Shown in pieces: positions 1 to 12,586 of a DNA stretch of 64,000 nucleotides. Location of the stretch: positions 8,098,085 to 8,162,084 of the forward strand of contig JAQFVV010012396.1 of assembly GCA_028023455.1 (NCBI GenBank). Direction: 5' to 3'. Both the position numbers and the translations under genes were made by a program. Under the pieces are notes generated by a model. That model saw only the letters and a list, made by a program, of their open reading frames with translations, was not told where the DNA came from and ran no database searches. Numbering within the stretch: position 1 is the first letter of the stretch; every line of letters begins with the position of its first letter. This stretch comes from Epiperipatus broadwayi (lineage: Eukaryota; Onychophora; Udeonychophora; Euonychophora; Peripatidae).

Positions 1-1797
1 TATTTTAGATTTCAATTTACATTTTAATTTTTTTAAGTTCACACAGATGGATTTATAAAAGTTTGTTTTATAAATGTTGAGTATAGATCGGTTACATAGA
101 TCACACGGTCAAAAACATTTCAAAGTAAACATAAACGATCAAAATATAAAGTCATTGATGGAAATGCAGAGGGAAATTTATAAGAAACCCAATGACATTC
201 CTCATAAGATGCCACAAGACACCAATAACTTAAAATACATCTGACATAAATACATCTTAGATACTCATCATAAGGTATCAGTATTTACCGAATGTCTATA
301 TATTTTGATCAAATATGAAAACCAAAAACATAATTAACTGGTAACGAACCCATGCAAGTGTCTATACCCAACTTAAATTTAATGCATTTTTATTTAGAGT
401 GTCGAGTATGAATAGACTACATAGATTGCATTTGAAAAGAAAATATTCTATCCTTGTTTAACCTTAGGCCAAAAGTTCGCAGTCAAACCAACTTCAATCC
501 ATCTGATATATCAATGTATTCAATGTAATATGACTATGACAGCACAAATAGGTTAAGAGAAGAAATTGCCTTTCGTCAGATAGGAATACTACATCTATCT
601 GATGATAAGAGCAATAAAAAAAACTCCATAGGAAAAGACTGCGGTCATTTTGCCGACTTACGATTGCATTCCATAGGCAAAAAGAAAGTGTGCGGCGTGA
701 AAAGTGATTCTGCCAGTAGTAAATCTTGTACTACATCTACTAATTACACCAATATATCCAATCCATTGACCTAATTCAACTATGAAACAAATAACCTAAG
801 ATTACCCTCCCCTAATATAACTTTACAAATCTATATAGCCATTCATGCCCAACTTAAGTTTAACATTTATATAATTTAATTTATCGCAAAACAAAATCAT
901 AAATGAAACTTAAAGAACAAAAAAAAAATAAATGGAAATGATTTTACAAAAAAGAAATACATCAAATAAAATTATAACTAATTAATAAATAATTTAGTTT
1001 GGTCAGATAGGAATCTATTTCTATTTTTTTTAAATACTGGGAAAATATTTTAAAGTTCTTAGTGTTTTCAAATTAATATTCATTTAAGTTCATAACGTGC
1101 TTACAGTTTTAGAAATGTTCATTAGTTATCCGTTTCTTGCCATGCAGTTACCCGTTGGTCCTTTATGGTTGATGGTATTCTTCCAGGCCTTGATGTCCTG
1201 TGGTCCGCAATATTGGAAAATGATGTTTCATTTTTTTTTTATAACAACTGAAGGAATTGAAAGTGCGTCTTTCAATCCCTTCATCTCCAACCCTTTCCAA
1301 CTTAACACATGTCCTCTCTTAAATTTTCTTGACTCACTTTTTATAGTAGCCTTTCAGATCCAATGGACATTATGTCACGACGATGTGATGGTCCTTTCGC
1401 TGAGGTCTGATTCCATTGTTTTTCATTCATTGTCTATTAGTTTCTACTGTTTTCCTATCCGACCATTGCTTATACATTTAAATGCCCAAGGCTAGTTTAC
1501 ATTTAACTAATTAAAACAATCATTTCCATTTTCTGATTAATTAATGTGTTTTCCAAACTTAAAGATATATTTTTATCTCTAAATCTTTTTGTTGAAAGAT
1601 TTAGTTTTTCTATTTTTAATAGTTTTATTTTAATAATAATTTTTTTTATCTGTGCAATTTTATGTATATACAAGTTTAAGATGATTTTTTTAATTTCCAA
1701 TTTTTAATTCTTAAAAAAGAAGCTTTTATTTGCGAACTTTTATTTTTTTTATGTTTAATAAAAAAAAATAATGTAACGTCGTATGTGCCCATTACAA
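1..1797 (+). repeat. Partial copy of the large foldback family (one arm, left end outside window)
   Basis: This stretch matches, in order-shuffled blocks, the right arm of the 4-kb palindrome at 43.8-47.8 kb. Positions 1-370 resemble 46700-46990, 370-870 resemble 46180-46720, and 870-1797 resemble 47000-47835. Landmarks shared by both are GAGTATGAATAGACTACA, CCATAGGCAAA, GAACTTTTATTT and the terminal TAATGTAACG followed by ATTACAA. The block order means one internal unit is duplicated or moved relative to the other copy, as in foldback elements whose arms carry internal repeats. An open frame at 1097-1495 has no recognisable domain and I treat it as non-coding. The end near 1797 is the element terminus; the other end lies beyond the window. 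Confidence 0.7.
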
Positions 1798-2479
1798 ATG
1801 TTTATCACCTCTTCAGGTCAACCACAATACTTTCTTAACAAAATAGTATAATTTGATTCAATTAATCCAATCAAGATATATTTCTGTTCTCAATTTAGAA
1901 TTTTAAATACGTTTTTACCATGTCAATTCTAGTTTAGAATGTAGTAACTTGTAGACAAAAATATATGAGTAATTAAAAAGAAATTTTTAAAAAATATTTT
2001 TTCAAAAGATTAATCTCAAATTATTTACTTAAAAGTTGGAAATCAATGCAGAAATATTTAACTCCAGATTCTATTACTCTCATCAATGCAATAAACTAAG
2101 TAGGATTAGTGATAAAGGTTATGTCCCATTATTTGGCATCCTTAATTCCATGGTGAATTACAATTTCAGAAAATATACAATATAAATAAAATCACTGAAT
2201 ACATATAATTAATTACCAAAATTTAAAAAAAAATAAAATACTGTATTACCATAAATTAAATAAGCTTATTAGTGAATATTTATTAAAAAATTAATTTCAT
2301 AAAAATAAATGAATTTAAAGTTATTATTTATATTTATTTGATTACAAAATAAATTAACGTTTTAAGTAGTAGAAATTTGATAAAATAATAACACAAGCAT
2401 CTCCTATTATCAATATAGAAAATCTTTTAAAAGTTTTGCAAAATATAATAAACATTAGAATTTCTTTGTACACTGTTTC

Positions 2480-3450
2480 AAAAACTGTGTTCTAAATGTA
2501 AAACCAACCATTTCAGTTTTTTAAATACCCTTTTGAGGGTAAACATTTGACATAGAATTGCAAACTTTTTGTTTTTATATTTTATATACACTTGAAAATA
2601 AATTCAAACTAATTAATATGACTTTTTAACAATTCATTTTTTAAAAATAAAAGAAAACTAGAGTGTATACAATACTTGTTTTACTGCATTAATTTAGAGT
2701 GATAAAACCATGTGGAAAATTAAAAGTGCCATCTTTCATATAGAATTGGAAATAAATAAATTAGAAATATATATATTCATACAGTTTATAAATAAATAAA
2801 TCTTTATAAAATTTTTTGATATAGATATGATATTGTTTGGCCATGTTTTATTACATCAAGTGTCTGAGATTAACCTTATGCAGACATTAAAACAGGCACT
2901 ATATTTTACCACCTTTTTTTAATGAACTTTAGCATAAAATCCAAAATATTTTTGATTTGAACTATCACACAGAATTGTGAATAAATAGATATTCATACAG
3001 TTTATGAATAAATTAAATTTCTTCATAAAAGAGTGTTTTACAGATGCAATACTATATAATAATGTTTTGATACTTCGTGTAACTGAAATAACCTTTCATA
3101 GACATTAAAATCTTTCCATTTATGTCACTTTTTCTTTTTGTAAATAAACTTTTAGCATAGAATTACAAATATTTTTGATTGTGGTTATCATATTAAATTG
3201 CAAATAAACAGATATTTATAGACATCGATAAATTAATCTTCTTTATAGAGAGTTGTTTATAACAGTATTTGATCAATAGCTGATATAATTCTGTGTAAAT
3301 GAAAAAACTGTCATTATATTTTATTGACTTTTTAAATTGACTTTTAGTGTAAAGTCATAAATTTCTTTAATTGATTCACAGTCTATTGATTATAAATTAA
3401 TAGATATTTATACAATTTGTGAATAAATTATACATATTAATAAAAGATTG
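2480..3450. repeat. Degenerate ~200-bp tandem repeat
   Basis: A block reading roughly CTTTTAGCATAGAATTACAA, then TTTTTGATT, then AATAAATAGATATTCATACA, then GAATAAATT recurs at about 2735, 2930, 3150 and 3342. The spacing is about 190-225 bp. Copies are diverged and all in the same orientation. No coding frame runs through them. It looks like an old short satellite array; a decayed tandem transposon is the alternative. Confidence 0.55.
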
Positions 3451-4161
3451 TATTATAGTTTTATTTTGTGGTTGCATATTTTACCTTTTTTGTCTAGACT
3501 GATGTAATAGTGTACTAATAGTGATGTCTTATTTTTTTCTGTTGGCTTTTGTTTTCATAATAAATTGTATGTTTATAATTGTAAATTGTTTTATATGTCA
3601 TACATAATTGAGAATTAATATGTAATACTTGGTATAATTACAAACATGTTCAGATTCATTTTTTTAAAATTATTCAGCTTTTTCATTGATGTATAAATTA
3701 TGAAAATTGTAATTTTTAATGTATATTTTTGTAATGCTATATTAGTTGATCTAAAAGTTGTTATTCAACCTGAAATAATGTTTGTCTACCTGTATAATCT
3801 AAATCTTATGGTGTAATTTTTAGTTGAATCATTTTCATATACAAATGACAGGATTATAATTAAAGTGAAATTTATAATTTGTTTTCAAGTAGCATAAGAT
3901 TTTCAAAGCCTTTTCCAGTAGTCAGTATATAGCTAATCTCGACTAACCATACAACTGGTATTTGATTATTCTTAGAGATTGCCAGTTGACTAGCCTAATA
4001 AATAATGTCTTCTTCACTGCTTTTTTATGGATGACCTTTTCTACTGAGTAAAATATTTAAAGCTGTTTGACATTTTTATTAAAAAAATAAGATGAATGAT
4101 TTTGGATAGAGAAGATATAATGATGTTTTCCTGAGGGTTTGTGATGATGGAGTTTAAGTTG

Positions 4162-4649
4162 TATTTATATGTAGAACTATTTCCATCATCTAATATGAGT
4201 ATTTAATGTCTTTAAAAAATTGTATTTTATTTAAATATTCCTAATACATTCAACTGTTAGTAATAGCACACAGATTAGTAAATGGATAACGTTTTGAGAC
4301 TCCCCTCTTCTTCAGGTGTTGCTGACCTAACCAGTGATAGTACTAGCATGGAAATCGAACCTGGACCCTTAGATTCTTTAAGTAAACTTGGTTATAACAT
4401 TATTTTAAAATTAAATACTCAAATAATCTAAGGATCCAGGTTCAATTCCCATGCGAGTGCTGTTACTGGTCAGGTCTAGCAACACCTGAAGAAGAGAAGA
4501 TAAAAATACCTCTTGAAACGTTGTGCATGTATTAACCGTTGTGCTATTAGTAACCGTTGAATGTATTTTGAATATTTAAATAGAGCTAATTTTTTTTAAA
4601 GACATTCAATACTCATATTAGATGATGGAAATAGTCTAACATATAAATA
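4162..4649. mobile_element. ~490-bp foldback element with a tRNA-like segment in each arm
   Basis: The left arm (about 4162-4385) and right arm (about 4425-4649) are inverted copies of each other. They begin and end with ACTATTTCCATCATCTAATA and its complement. Each arm carries a segment resembling the 3' half of a tRNA: on the + strand of the right arm, TCTAAGGATCCAGGTTCAAT, where GGTTCAAT fits a Pol III B box. Each arm also carries CTGAAGAAGAGAA followed by CTTGAAACGTTG. The single-armed relative at 22230-22505 carries the matching 5' tRNA half. I infer a head-to-head dimer of a tRNA-derived element, possibly mobilised by or part of a Penelope-like element, because the relative abuts one. 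Confidence 0.65.
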
Positions 4650-5903
4650 GAACCAAGATATGATAAAAATTTAAAAACACAAACTTATTTGTTATGAATT
4701 TAAAATCATGTTGGTTGGATATTACCACTATTATATTAATAATAATCAAAATTACATTGCAATATTAGTTTTTCATTGCATTTAAATATAAATAAATGTA
4801 TTTAAGTAGCTTAATTACTATATATATACACACATACTTCTTCATCTACTATGAACTAAAAGGAATGCTTCATCTTTTAAAAATATATGATGTAAAGGTG
4901 AGCTACTACTTCTAGATATTTTAAAAATATCATTTACTTAAAATTAGAGGAACAATTCAACTTAATTCAAAATTGATTAAATTACCATAAATGTAAGAAT
5001 AAACCGTAAATGAAAGTTCGAGTAAGACTTATTTGGTAAACTGAGATTAATTTATTTACAGATCGTATGAAATTATTATTTAAAAAAAAAAAAACTTTTT
5101 ATTAATAAATTTTATACATTTTGACGTAACTAAAAATGATATTTTAAAAAATCATATGATGCAGTATAAATAATGTTTTAAAGACGTTTTTCTGTTTACA
5201 TTACTTAAAATGAAATTCATTTTATCTGCCAAATTCTGGTATTACTGTCTCAGTAATATTGTTGCAATATAATTGAATTGTCGAGTTCACTGAAGTGAAA
5301 AAAGTACAAATTTGATTCTATTTGTATAATTAGCTTACACCTAAAAAAAAAAGAAATAAATTTTCAATTCAAATAAATCAAAGTTCAGATAAAATATATT
5401 TAATATAGATTAAGAATCAAAAGTGATCTATTTATCCAATGGTCCGAGTATGTGGTTAGTGACCAAAAAGTGTAGAGATTAATCTTTGATTGATAAAAGT
5501 AAAAGAAGAAACTCTCCGTTTTAATAATTAAATGGAATTGTGTTTTACACGCCAAAGCAATTTACTATATGTAAAGTACATGCAATATAGACGTCAAAAA
5601 GCCATCAAAGATTTTTTTTTCATACAACCACATCATTACAACATGTAATGCGCTGGGAACAGTGAGACAAATAATATATAATAACATCAGACAGACTACT
5701 ACACTATAATCTCGCTGCAAAAAAGCATCAAAACTAAACAATTCCCAATCATCAGATTATCAATTTTTATAACATATTCAATCTGGTTTGTGAGGTGTAA
5801 AATGACATATACACAGCCTCACCCAGATCAAAATGCCTGATTTACGAAAACAATGGGAAAGATTAAAAATAGAGATCAACTGTTGTCATCAAAATTTATT
5901 TTT

Positions 5904-6089
5904 GAAGAGACTTGGAAGCTATACAAACTTCCCAACCACTCAAATATACATGGATAATCACATCAACTGTCAACATTGGTCAATATTATATAATTTGAAG
6001 AGACTTGGAAGCTATACAAACTTCCCAACCACTCAAATATACATGGATAATCACATCAACTGTCAACATTGGTCAATATTATATAATTT
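5904..6089. repeat. Exact 93-bp tandem duplication
   Basis: Positions 5904-5996 are repeated without any difference that I can see at 5997-6089, starting GAAGAGACTTGGAAGC. The unit is 31 codons long, so an open frame (5833-6192) crosses both copies, but its product resembles nothing I know and it is Asn/Ile-rich like the background. Perfect identity implies a very recent duplication, or an assembly artefact. Confidence 0.9.
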
Positions 6090-6199
6090 GAGTCTTTCAA
6101 ATTTCAATTGTTTAACAATTGTCTCAATCATTTTCAAATGTGTGTTTGTTTGTTTTTATTTTTTTAATTATGTTGCTTTATACAAAATGTAACCTTTAT

Positions 6200-6700
6200 T
6201 AGACCTAATAAAATTTGTTTTTAAAGTAAAGATTTTTTTCCTAAATTTTTCTATGTAGATAAAAGACAAAACAGACTTAAATAGCATAAAGCACATTCAA
6301 ATTTTTTTTAGCATTCTTTCACAGACAAAAAGTGAAAAACCATTCGACAGGCTAATCAAATGCTAATTGGTGTGAGTTTATGGCATTCCGTTCTCATTTT
6401 ACATTTTAGCTAAGAACAACTAGGCATTATGTTAATATTTGGATGATTAGCTGAGTAACTTATACATTGAAATGATTGTCCATAGGAATAGTTATTGCAT
6501 TCATTAAGATATATTTATAAAAGAACTTTTTATTTAATTAAAATTATATAATTGAAATAATTTTTATTAAGTGTATTAAAAGTACTTTCATTTTTAAAGT
6601 AATTAACAGAGCAGGATATTCCAAAGGTAACCTTTAGAGAGCATCAGAGCATGTAAACCTGTAAAAATAAATGAGGATAAAGAAAGTGATTAGATATTTA
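6200..6700. other. AT-rich spacer, nothing recognised
   Basis: I see no open frame, RNA gene or repeat boundary here beyond short A and T runs. Confidence 0.5.
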
Positions 6701-6704
6701 GCAT

Positions 6705-7061
6705 AAAAATGTTCAGTCAGTTGTTACAGAAAATGGATAAGAGCCAAAGTATAGTGATGGAAAATCATCAGAAGATAATAAAAAATCTGCAACAAGAAAT
6801 AAAGAGAATACAGTAAGTCATCCAAAACCAATATTGGAAGAAAAGAAAGTAATTGGAAAAATCCAATTGGATATTAAAAAAATATTAGAAGAAACTAAAA
6901 TACAATCAAAAGATGAAATTCAAGAAAATGGAGAAACATTTGACAAGATAAAAAAAAATGGGGACAAACTACAGAGTGATTACCATAAAAGTGAAACTAA
7001 AGTGGACAGCACCTTAGAAGGTATGAAAAATAGGATAGGCATAGCTAAAAGAGAAATATAG
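6705..7061 (+). pseudogene. Remnant of a Lys/Glu-rich coiled-coil protein
   Basis: A frame starting at ATG 6709 reads MFSQLLQKMDKSQSIVMENH and continues to a stop near 6815. A second frame (6834-7061, 75 codons) reads MEEKKVIGKIQLDIKKILEE and stays rich in K, E, I and D. Both are predicted helical by composition, with heptad-like spacing of I/L. Together they look like one ancestral coiled-coil N-terminal region interrupted by a frameshift. Similar composition is found in gag-like or ORF1 proteins of retroelements, but I see no zinc knuckle or RT here. It lies directly upstream of the decapeptide repeats at 7140-7930 and probably belonged to the same protein. Function unknown. Confidence 0.4.
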
Positions 7062-7139
7062 CATTAATTGGATTTTCAAATCAAAACTATCAATAATAAA
7101 GTTAATTCAAATGATGAGAACCCAGGAGAATATAAACTG

Positions 7140-7930
7140 ATGTGAATACCATAAGAAATGCAAACTTAATGTGGATATTGTTAAAGAATGTAACCTTAAG
7201 GAGCTATTGTTGATAAACATAAATGTGATGTGAATATTATAAATAAATCTACAAATAATGTAGCTATTTTAGAGAAATTTAAAGTTGATGTTGATTTTTT
7301 AGAAAATTCTAAACTTAATGTGAATGTTGTTGAAAATTCTAAAATGTTTATGAGCATTAGGGACCAAACCAATTCTGACATATATTTTGTAGAACCAGCT
7401 AAAGATGATTTAAGCAATGTAGAAAAATTCAAAATTGGTGCAGGTTTTACAGAAAAATCTAAACTTGATGTGGACATTATAGCAAAATCTAAAATTGATA
7501 TAGACAATATAAAACAATTGATGTAAACAATATGAAACAATCTAAAGTTGTACAATAATTTGAAGTTTATATAGCCATTATAAAAGAATATCACATCAAT
7601 GTGGATTTTATAGAAAAACCTGAAATTAATTTGGATATTCTAGAGGAACCTAATATCAATGTAGAATTATAAACAAACTTAAAATTTATGCCAAAACTGA
7701 AGTCTATTGTAAAACTGATGCAGTAGCAATGGAAGAGTGCAAAATGAATGTGTGGTTAATTGAAGAATCTGAAATAATTGTAGGAATTGACAAATTTAGA
7801 TTTGATGAAAAACTGTGAAAAAGTTTAAAATTTATTATATAACTATGGATGATTATGATATAGATATGGAAATGTAAAAGAAATCAAAAATCTATGTAGA
7901 GTCTGCAGTGGATACCAAAATTGATACAGA
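7140..7930 (+). pseudogene. Decayed protein made of ~10-residue (30-bp) repeats
   Basis: In the frame 7230-7526 the product divides into decapeptides such as EKFKVDVDFL, ENSKLNVNVV, EKSKLDVDII and AKSKIDIDNI. The consensus is x-K-S-K-L-[DN]-V-[DN]-[IV]-[IV]. The same pattern precedes it (KKCKLNVDIV near 7155) and resumes after a frame change (KEYHINVDFI, EKPEINLDIL near 7585-7640). At DNA level the unit is 30 bp, diverged. Frame changes and stops show it is no longer translated as one protein. Amphipathic alternation suggests a beta-rich or fibrous repeat protein. I do not recognise the family. Confidence 0.5.
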
Positions 7931-8279
7931 AAACATGTAAAACATTAACCCTTTAGATGCCAACATCAACTTTTAAAATCTTGTCTAATATGTGCATTGG
8001 TCCATTACTTAAATCTGAGAACAATTATTCATCAGTTTTATTTTTAGTTGGTTTCTAATGATAAAATATTAATCTAAAATACACAGAATTGTTTCAATTC
8101 AGCTTCTAAAAATTGAATAATTTTAGATTCAAATTAGTTAAATGTAATGAAAAATTAAAAATAATGTTAATAATTGAAGAAAAATATTTAAAAAAACATT
8201 TAAAAAATAGCCAATGGTAAGACAAAAGAATTATATTTCAACCAATCTATGTAAATGCTGGTGTCTCATTATTCAGTTT

Positions 8280-8730
8280 TGTAGCTGTCAAAGTTATTCA
8301 CTTTTCATGAACAGCAATCACTTTTTCATGCTTATTTTTTTTGTAAAATTTAAAATTTTTTAAATCAAACTTTATATTTCAATAAAGTAATATAAAATCT
8401 TAATTGTGAATGTAAAAAAATTAAGATAAATATATTTATTTACATTCAAAATCAATTATGAATGTGTAGAACATTATGTTTTGATATCTGACTTTTTCAT
8501 TTAGAAATGCCTGATATGCAAATTACAGTCAGTAACTGTCAAACCACACTTATTTTCCTTGTAAAATTTAAAATTTTTTGAATGAAACTTTATATTTCAA
8601 TAAATGTAAAATCTTAATTATGTATGTAACAAATTATGATAAATATATTTATTTATGTTCAAAATCAATTACAAATGTGTAAAACATTTTGTTTTGATTT
8701 CAGACTTTATCATTTAGAAACACCTGTGGC
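8280..8730. repeat. Two tandem copies of a ~218-bp AT-rich unit
   Basis: The sequence from 8331 (CTTATTTTTTTTGTAAAATT, then ACTTTATATTTCAATAAA, then ATATATTTATTTA) recurs from 8549 with modest divergence. Both copies end near TTTAGAAAYRCCTG. A preceding TAGCTGTCAAAG/TAACTGTCAAAC also repeats. No coding potential is seen. Confidence 0.7.
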
Positions 8731-11190
8731 ACAATTTCCAGAGTTCGCAGCCATCTAATTAGAGACATGATGCTGGCATACACACCAATATGCAGCAATG
8801 AAATTTTTTTTTTCAAAACATATTGACATAAGTGGACGTTTTTAGAACTAAAATTTTAAATTTTGAATTTCCTATAAAATAAGCCTAAAATGAAAAAAAA
8901 TGTGACCAAAATTGACCAAGAGAAGGCACAAACTATGTCCACAACCCAAAAATAATATGAATGACAATTAAAACATGGTGAAATCTAACTGAATTTAACA
9001 ACAAAGTGGTTAAAACTGATATAAAAGTCACACTTGTGAAATAATAGATGCAACATTTATGACATGACTGAAATTCTTATAACTGTGAATTTCAATATGA
9101 CTTAAGAGGTAAAAGTAAATATATTAAATGGGCTAAAAGTTTTTAGTGATGTCATACATGAAAAAACTCAATCTCATATATATGTGGAGCCACATATAAA
9201 TGTAGAAATATTAGATAAGATAAAAAATATCGTACAGTGAAAAATATATTGGAGTATATAAATGACAGTAATAATTGAGAGCCTGAAGAAACTTAATCAT
9301 GGTTCTTCTCTTAGTTCCTAAGATGAGAATTCTCACTGCAGTTTCTCTATCACAAGGACAGATTACATGCATTAGGACAGGCAATTACCAGTAGATATAC
9401 ATCAAATTATGCTAAATCAGCATGTTTTTTTTCTTTAAGGAACATGACCAGAAGAAAATGATAGTTAACTTCAAAAGATTATTGTTAAGTTTTTTTTGCT
9501 GATATTAAGGGAATTAAACCTTTTTCTGGTGAAACATTTGCATGGATATTAACTGGATTTTATAAAAAAGTAAATATCAAAGCATTATCATTTCTGAATA
9601 GGAAGCTGGTTTTTATAACACAAAATTTATTTCACCACAATGTAGAAAATAGTTAAAACTATTCTTAATATTATGTAATTATTACCATAGGTTCTACAAG
9701 ATGTTAAAAGGAATGTCGTAGCATTATTACAGCTACTGTGGAAAAATATATAGTGGAAGTAAACTGTAAAACATAGTAATGACTATGCCATAACAATAAT
9801 ATTTCTAAAAAAGAAGTTTATTACTCTGGTATAACTAACCACAGACCAAATAATACACCACTGGCATTTATTGAAAAAGAGTTGGATAATGCCAGGATAA
9901 AGAAAAGGTGAGCCTCTATCGTAAAGAAAACAAAGAAGTAATAATAAATCATATTCATTCAATATAGATCACCAAATCTTTATGCAGACTCCACATGTCA
10001 ATCAACTAGCTAAACAAAATACAAAAAGTTTTCTTTCATTATATAAAGGGTCTGTATAAGGATAAAAAAAATTGTGGATACTGTATTTATGTTAGGAGGC
10101 AAAGCAGGGATCCTACACTGCACAAAGCCTTCAATCCTTAATGAATTCCAAATTTTCCAATCAGACATAATAGTTATTTAACATGATAAAAAAATTTTTT
10201 TATAAATAAAAGGGGAAGGGGGCGGGTATTAAATGATATCCCCCAAAAATATGTATTTCATGGATGTGTGTGCATCAAGATATATTTGTAAAATAAATTG
10301 TATTTAATTAAAATTATGTAATTTAAATAACAGATATCAATGAGTATGTTAAAAGTATTTTCATTTTAAAAGTAATTTAAAATCACACTCTTAGAAGTAA
10401 ATCTCAAGAAAGGTAAAACAAAAAGTTTTAATTTAAGCTTGCAGTAGTGAATTTAAAATGCACCCTGTGTCTTTTGCTTAAATAAAATCAATTTTGTAAA
10501 TTTATAATTTGAAGGTTAATCTATTGACATTTTTTATTAATGTAGAAAAATGTATCTATATAACTGGTATTGATTGTTTGTTAATTAAATATTTTAATTA
10601 GCAATTAGAAAATAACCCTTTTGTTTCATTGGAATGTTACTAAAGAAAACTTTCTAAAAAAATTTGGAGCTGTATAAATAGTGGAGATTAATGTTCTCGA
10701 AGGGACTCACTGTCCAAAAGCTGGTGTTTCTAAATTTTCCCATTGCACTGCAAACTTCATTATTGTTCTATCCCAGATGGACTGCGGGCATCAAATGGAT
10801 AGTTTCAACCTACCCAATCCCTTGGTCGAATCATCAGTATGAATCTTCTTCAAAACAATCACTTGCTGCTATTAACAGACATCTTTGAAATATATATGAT
10901 TGTTATTGTCATCAAAGTTATTCCAGATCTGAAATGAACACCACTATAAAAAAAAAAAAACAGACTGCTCTCATTTATTGCTTCTGCCAACATTTCCTAA
11001 TAATCACTAATTGAAAATATCATCTGGATTACATAATAAAAAAACAAAGACAATTCATAAATCTAGATTCTAATTTCTAAAATATTAAAAGCAATTTTCT
11101 GACATAGATTTTTTTCTACAATTAGGATGTATTAGTTATACATACTCATTATCAGTTTTTTAATAAGAATTACATAAAAAAAGATTTTAA
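8731..11190. other. AT-rich region without recognised features
   Basis: Short open frames occur (the longest is 10691-10888, 65 codons, no recognisable motif), and stops are frequent in all frames. Some stretches around 9300-9950 have slightly more balanced composition and may be old transposon sequence, but no domain could be read. Confidence 0.4.
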
Positions 11191-11207
11191 TGATTTTTTT
11201 TTTCCAT

Positions 11208-11296
11208 ATGTCAAATGCGTTGACCGGGAAGCGAACCCAGGCCAGCTGCTTGGAAGGCAGCTATGCTAACCACTAAGCTACCAACGCTTGATTAAA
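11208..11296 (-). mobile_element. tRNA-Gly-derived insertion flanked by 14-bp direct repeats
   Basis: The 89-bp segment lies between two copies of TTTTTTTTTTCCAT (11194-11207 and 11297-11310), as expected for a target-site duplication. On the minus strand it consists of a short leader, the tRNA-Gly body and the tail TTTGACAT. With the adjoining repeat this reads TGACATATGG plus an A-run. The tail resembles that of the SINE at 15688-15796 (TGACATATG plus A-run). I infer a retrotransposed tRNA-headed element rather than a chromosomal tRNA locus. Confidence 0.6.
11216..11287 (-). tRNA. tRNA-Gly(TCC)-like gene body
   Basis: The 72-nt minus-strand sequence folds as a full cloverleaf. The acceptor stem is GCGTTGG with TCAACGC (one G-T pair), and the discriminator is A. 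The anticodon arm is GCTGC-CTTCCAA-GCAGC, giving anticodon TCC. The T arm is CTGGG-TTCGCTT-CCCGG. An A box (TAGCTTAGTGG) and a B box (GGTTCGCTTCC, one departure from consensus) are present. The length equals that of ordinary eukaryotic tRNA-Gly. No TTTT terminator follows closely on the minus strand, and the flanking direct repeats suggest retroposition. It could still be transcribed; whether it is a working tRNA gene is open. Confidence 0.7.
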
Positions 11297-12361
11297 TTTT
11301 TTTTTTCCATGTTGTAACTCATTATTTAGAAAAGTAAATATGTTTATTTATAAGTTTGAAATGGAGAATGATTTTTATTTAAATATTGTTTAACATTTCT
11401 TAATGTCATTTCCCATTGCAAATTAAGATAATAAGGTTAAAATTATATAAGTGGAATATATTTTATTTTTTTAATATTTTATATTATTAGATAATTTATA
11501 TAATTAAGAGTGATATTCAGTGACCAAGGTAATAAATCTGTTTTATTTGTGGGAATCAGCTAACATTTAAATACATTGACAGATTAGGAAGTAATGAAAA
11601 TTTTACAGAGTTTATTTTATTTTATAGTGATTTATCCTGAGTGTATTCTGTGAATATTAATATAGTTACTTTCTGTTATATGATGCTATGTGTGGGTATA
11701 TGAACAAAGAAGTTATTAGATGTGGCCTTTCTTAATAAGAAGGAGTTAGTTGTGTGTCAGTACTTCTCAAGCTTTTTGATATGAGGGGGCCATGAAAAAC
11801 AATAATATATTTTCCATTCCCCATCTATTAACAATATATTTACAAAGTAGTATATATAGTGTGTTATAAAAATGGGGGTAATAAAAAAAATTTACATTTG
11901 AGGCAAAATCATAATATATGTGTATTACATTTATGACAAAGTAGCTACACCTACATTTTATTATTATTAGGTATACATATATTAACTTTTATGATTATAT
12001 TACATATATAATATGAAAAAACAAGGTGAAACAAAACTTACCAACAATATTCAATAATATCTTTTATTCATTTTTAATAACAATAACATTTAATGAAATG
12101 GATATGACTGGATATTATCACAGAGATTATCAATATCTGAAAAAATATTTAAAATTGCAACTCCTAAATTTTATCTGTTTTATCTGATACAGACAAACCT
12201 ATGTGTATTTTTAATTAGAAAAAGTGATGAAAAAGCATTTTCACAAAATACCACAGGTTTTACACCAAAATTGATGTTTTTTGTTCCTGTGCCCCAGGGA
12301 AAAAGAAATGCAACAGCACCTATTTTGCACCTGCATAACTCTGATGAATACCTGAGAAATT

Positions 12362-12586
12362 ATGATTAACAAATGTAGACAAAATAAGACCACACTTGAT
12401 AACCTAATAGAAAAGGTCAGTAAAGGCTCAATACCAACAGCCCATGCAGCAGCTTTTGGTTTATATACTTTGTGGTGCACCAGATGTACTTTCTGTCTTG
12501 GAAACAGAACCAGAGAGCACTCAGCCACAATCTCTAATAAGGTCAAATAATTAAAGGCCAGAGATGGCAAAATTGCATGCTCAGAT
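12362..12586 (+). pseudogene. Unidentified protein segment, copy A of a WCxxCTF family
   Basis: An open frame (12362-12550, 62 codons) contains FGLYTLWCTRCTFCLGNRTR followed by EHSATISNK. Beyond its stop the same frame continues LKARDGKIAC. Two other places in the window (13319-13460 and 37840-38046) encode an alignable protein, with W, C-x2-C, TF, N-x-T-R-x-H and NK conserved. Conservation at protein level between diverged copies shows the ancestor was coding. The CxxC pair could be half of a zinc site. I do not recognise the family; a dispersed transposon protein is most likely. Confidence 0.45.

Noticed and set aside
2480-3450. Considered as a CRISPR-like array
   Set aside because: Units are about 200 bp, diverged and AT-rich in eukaryotic-type sequence; there is no short identical repeat with unique spacers.
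11759-11800. hAT-like terminus CAGTACTTCTCAAGCTTTTT
   Set aside because: The motif resembles hAT ends, but no matching far end or 8-bp duplication was found.
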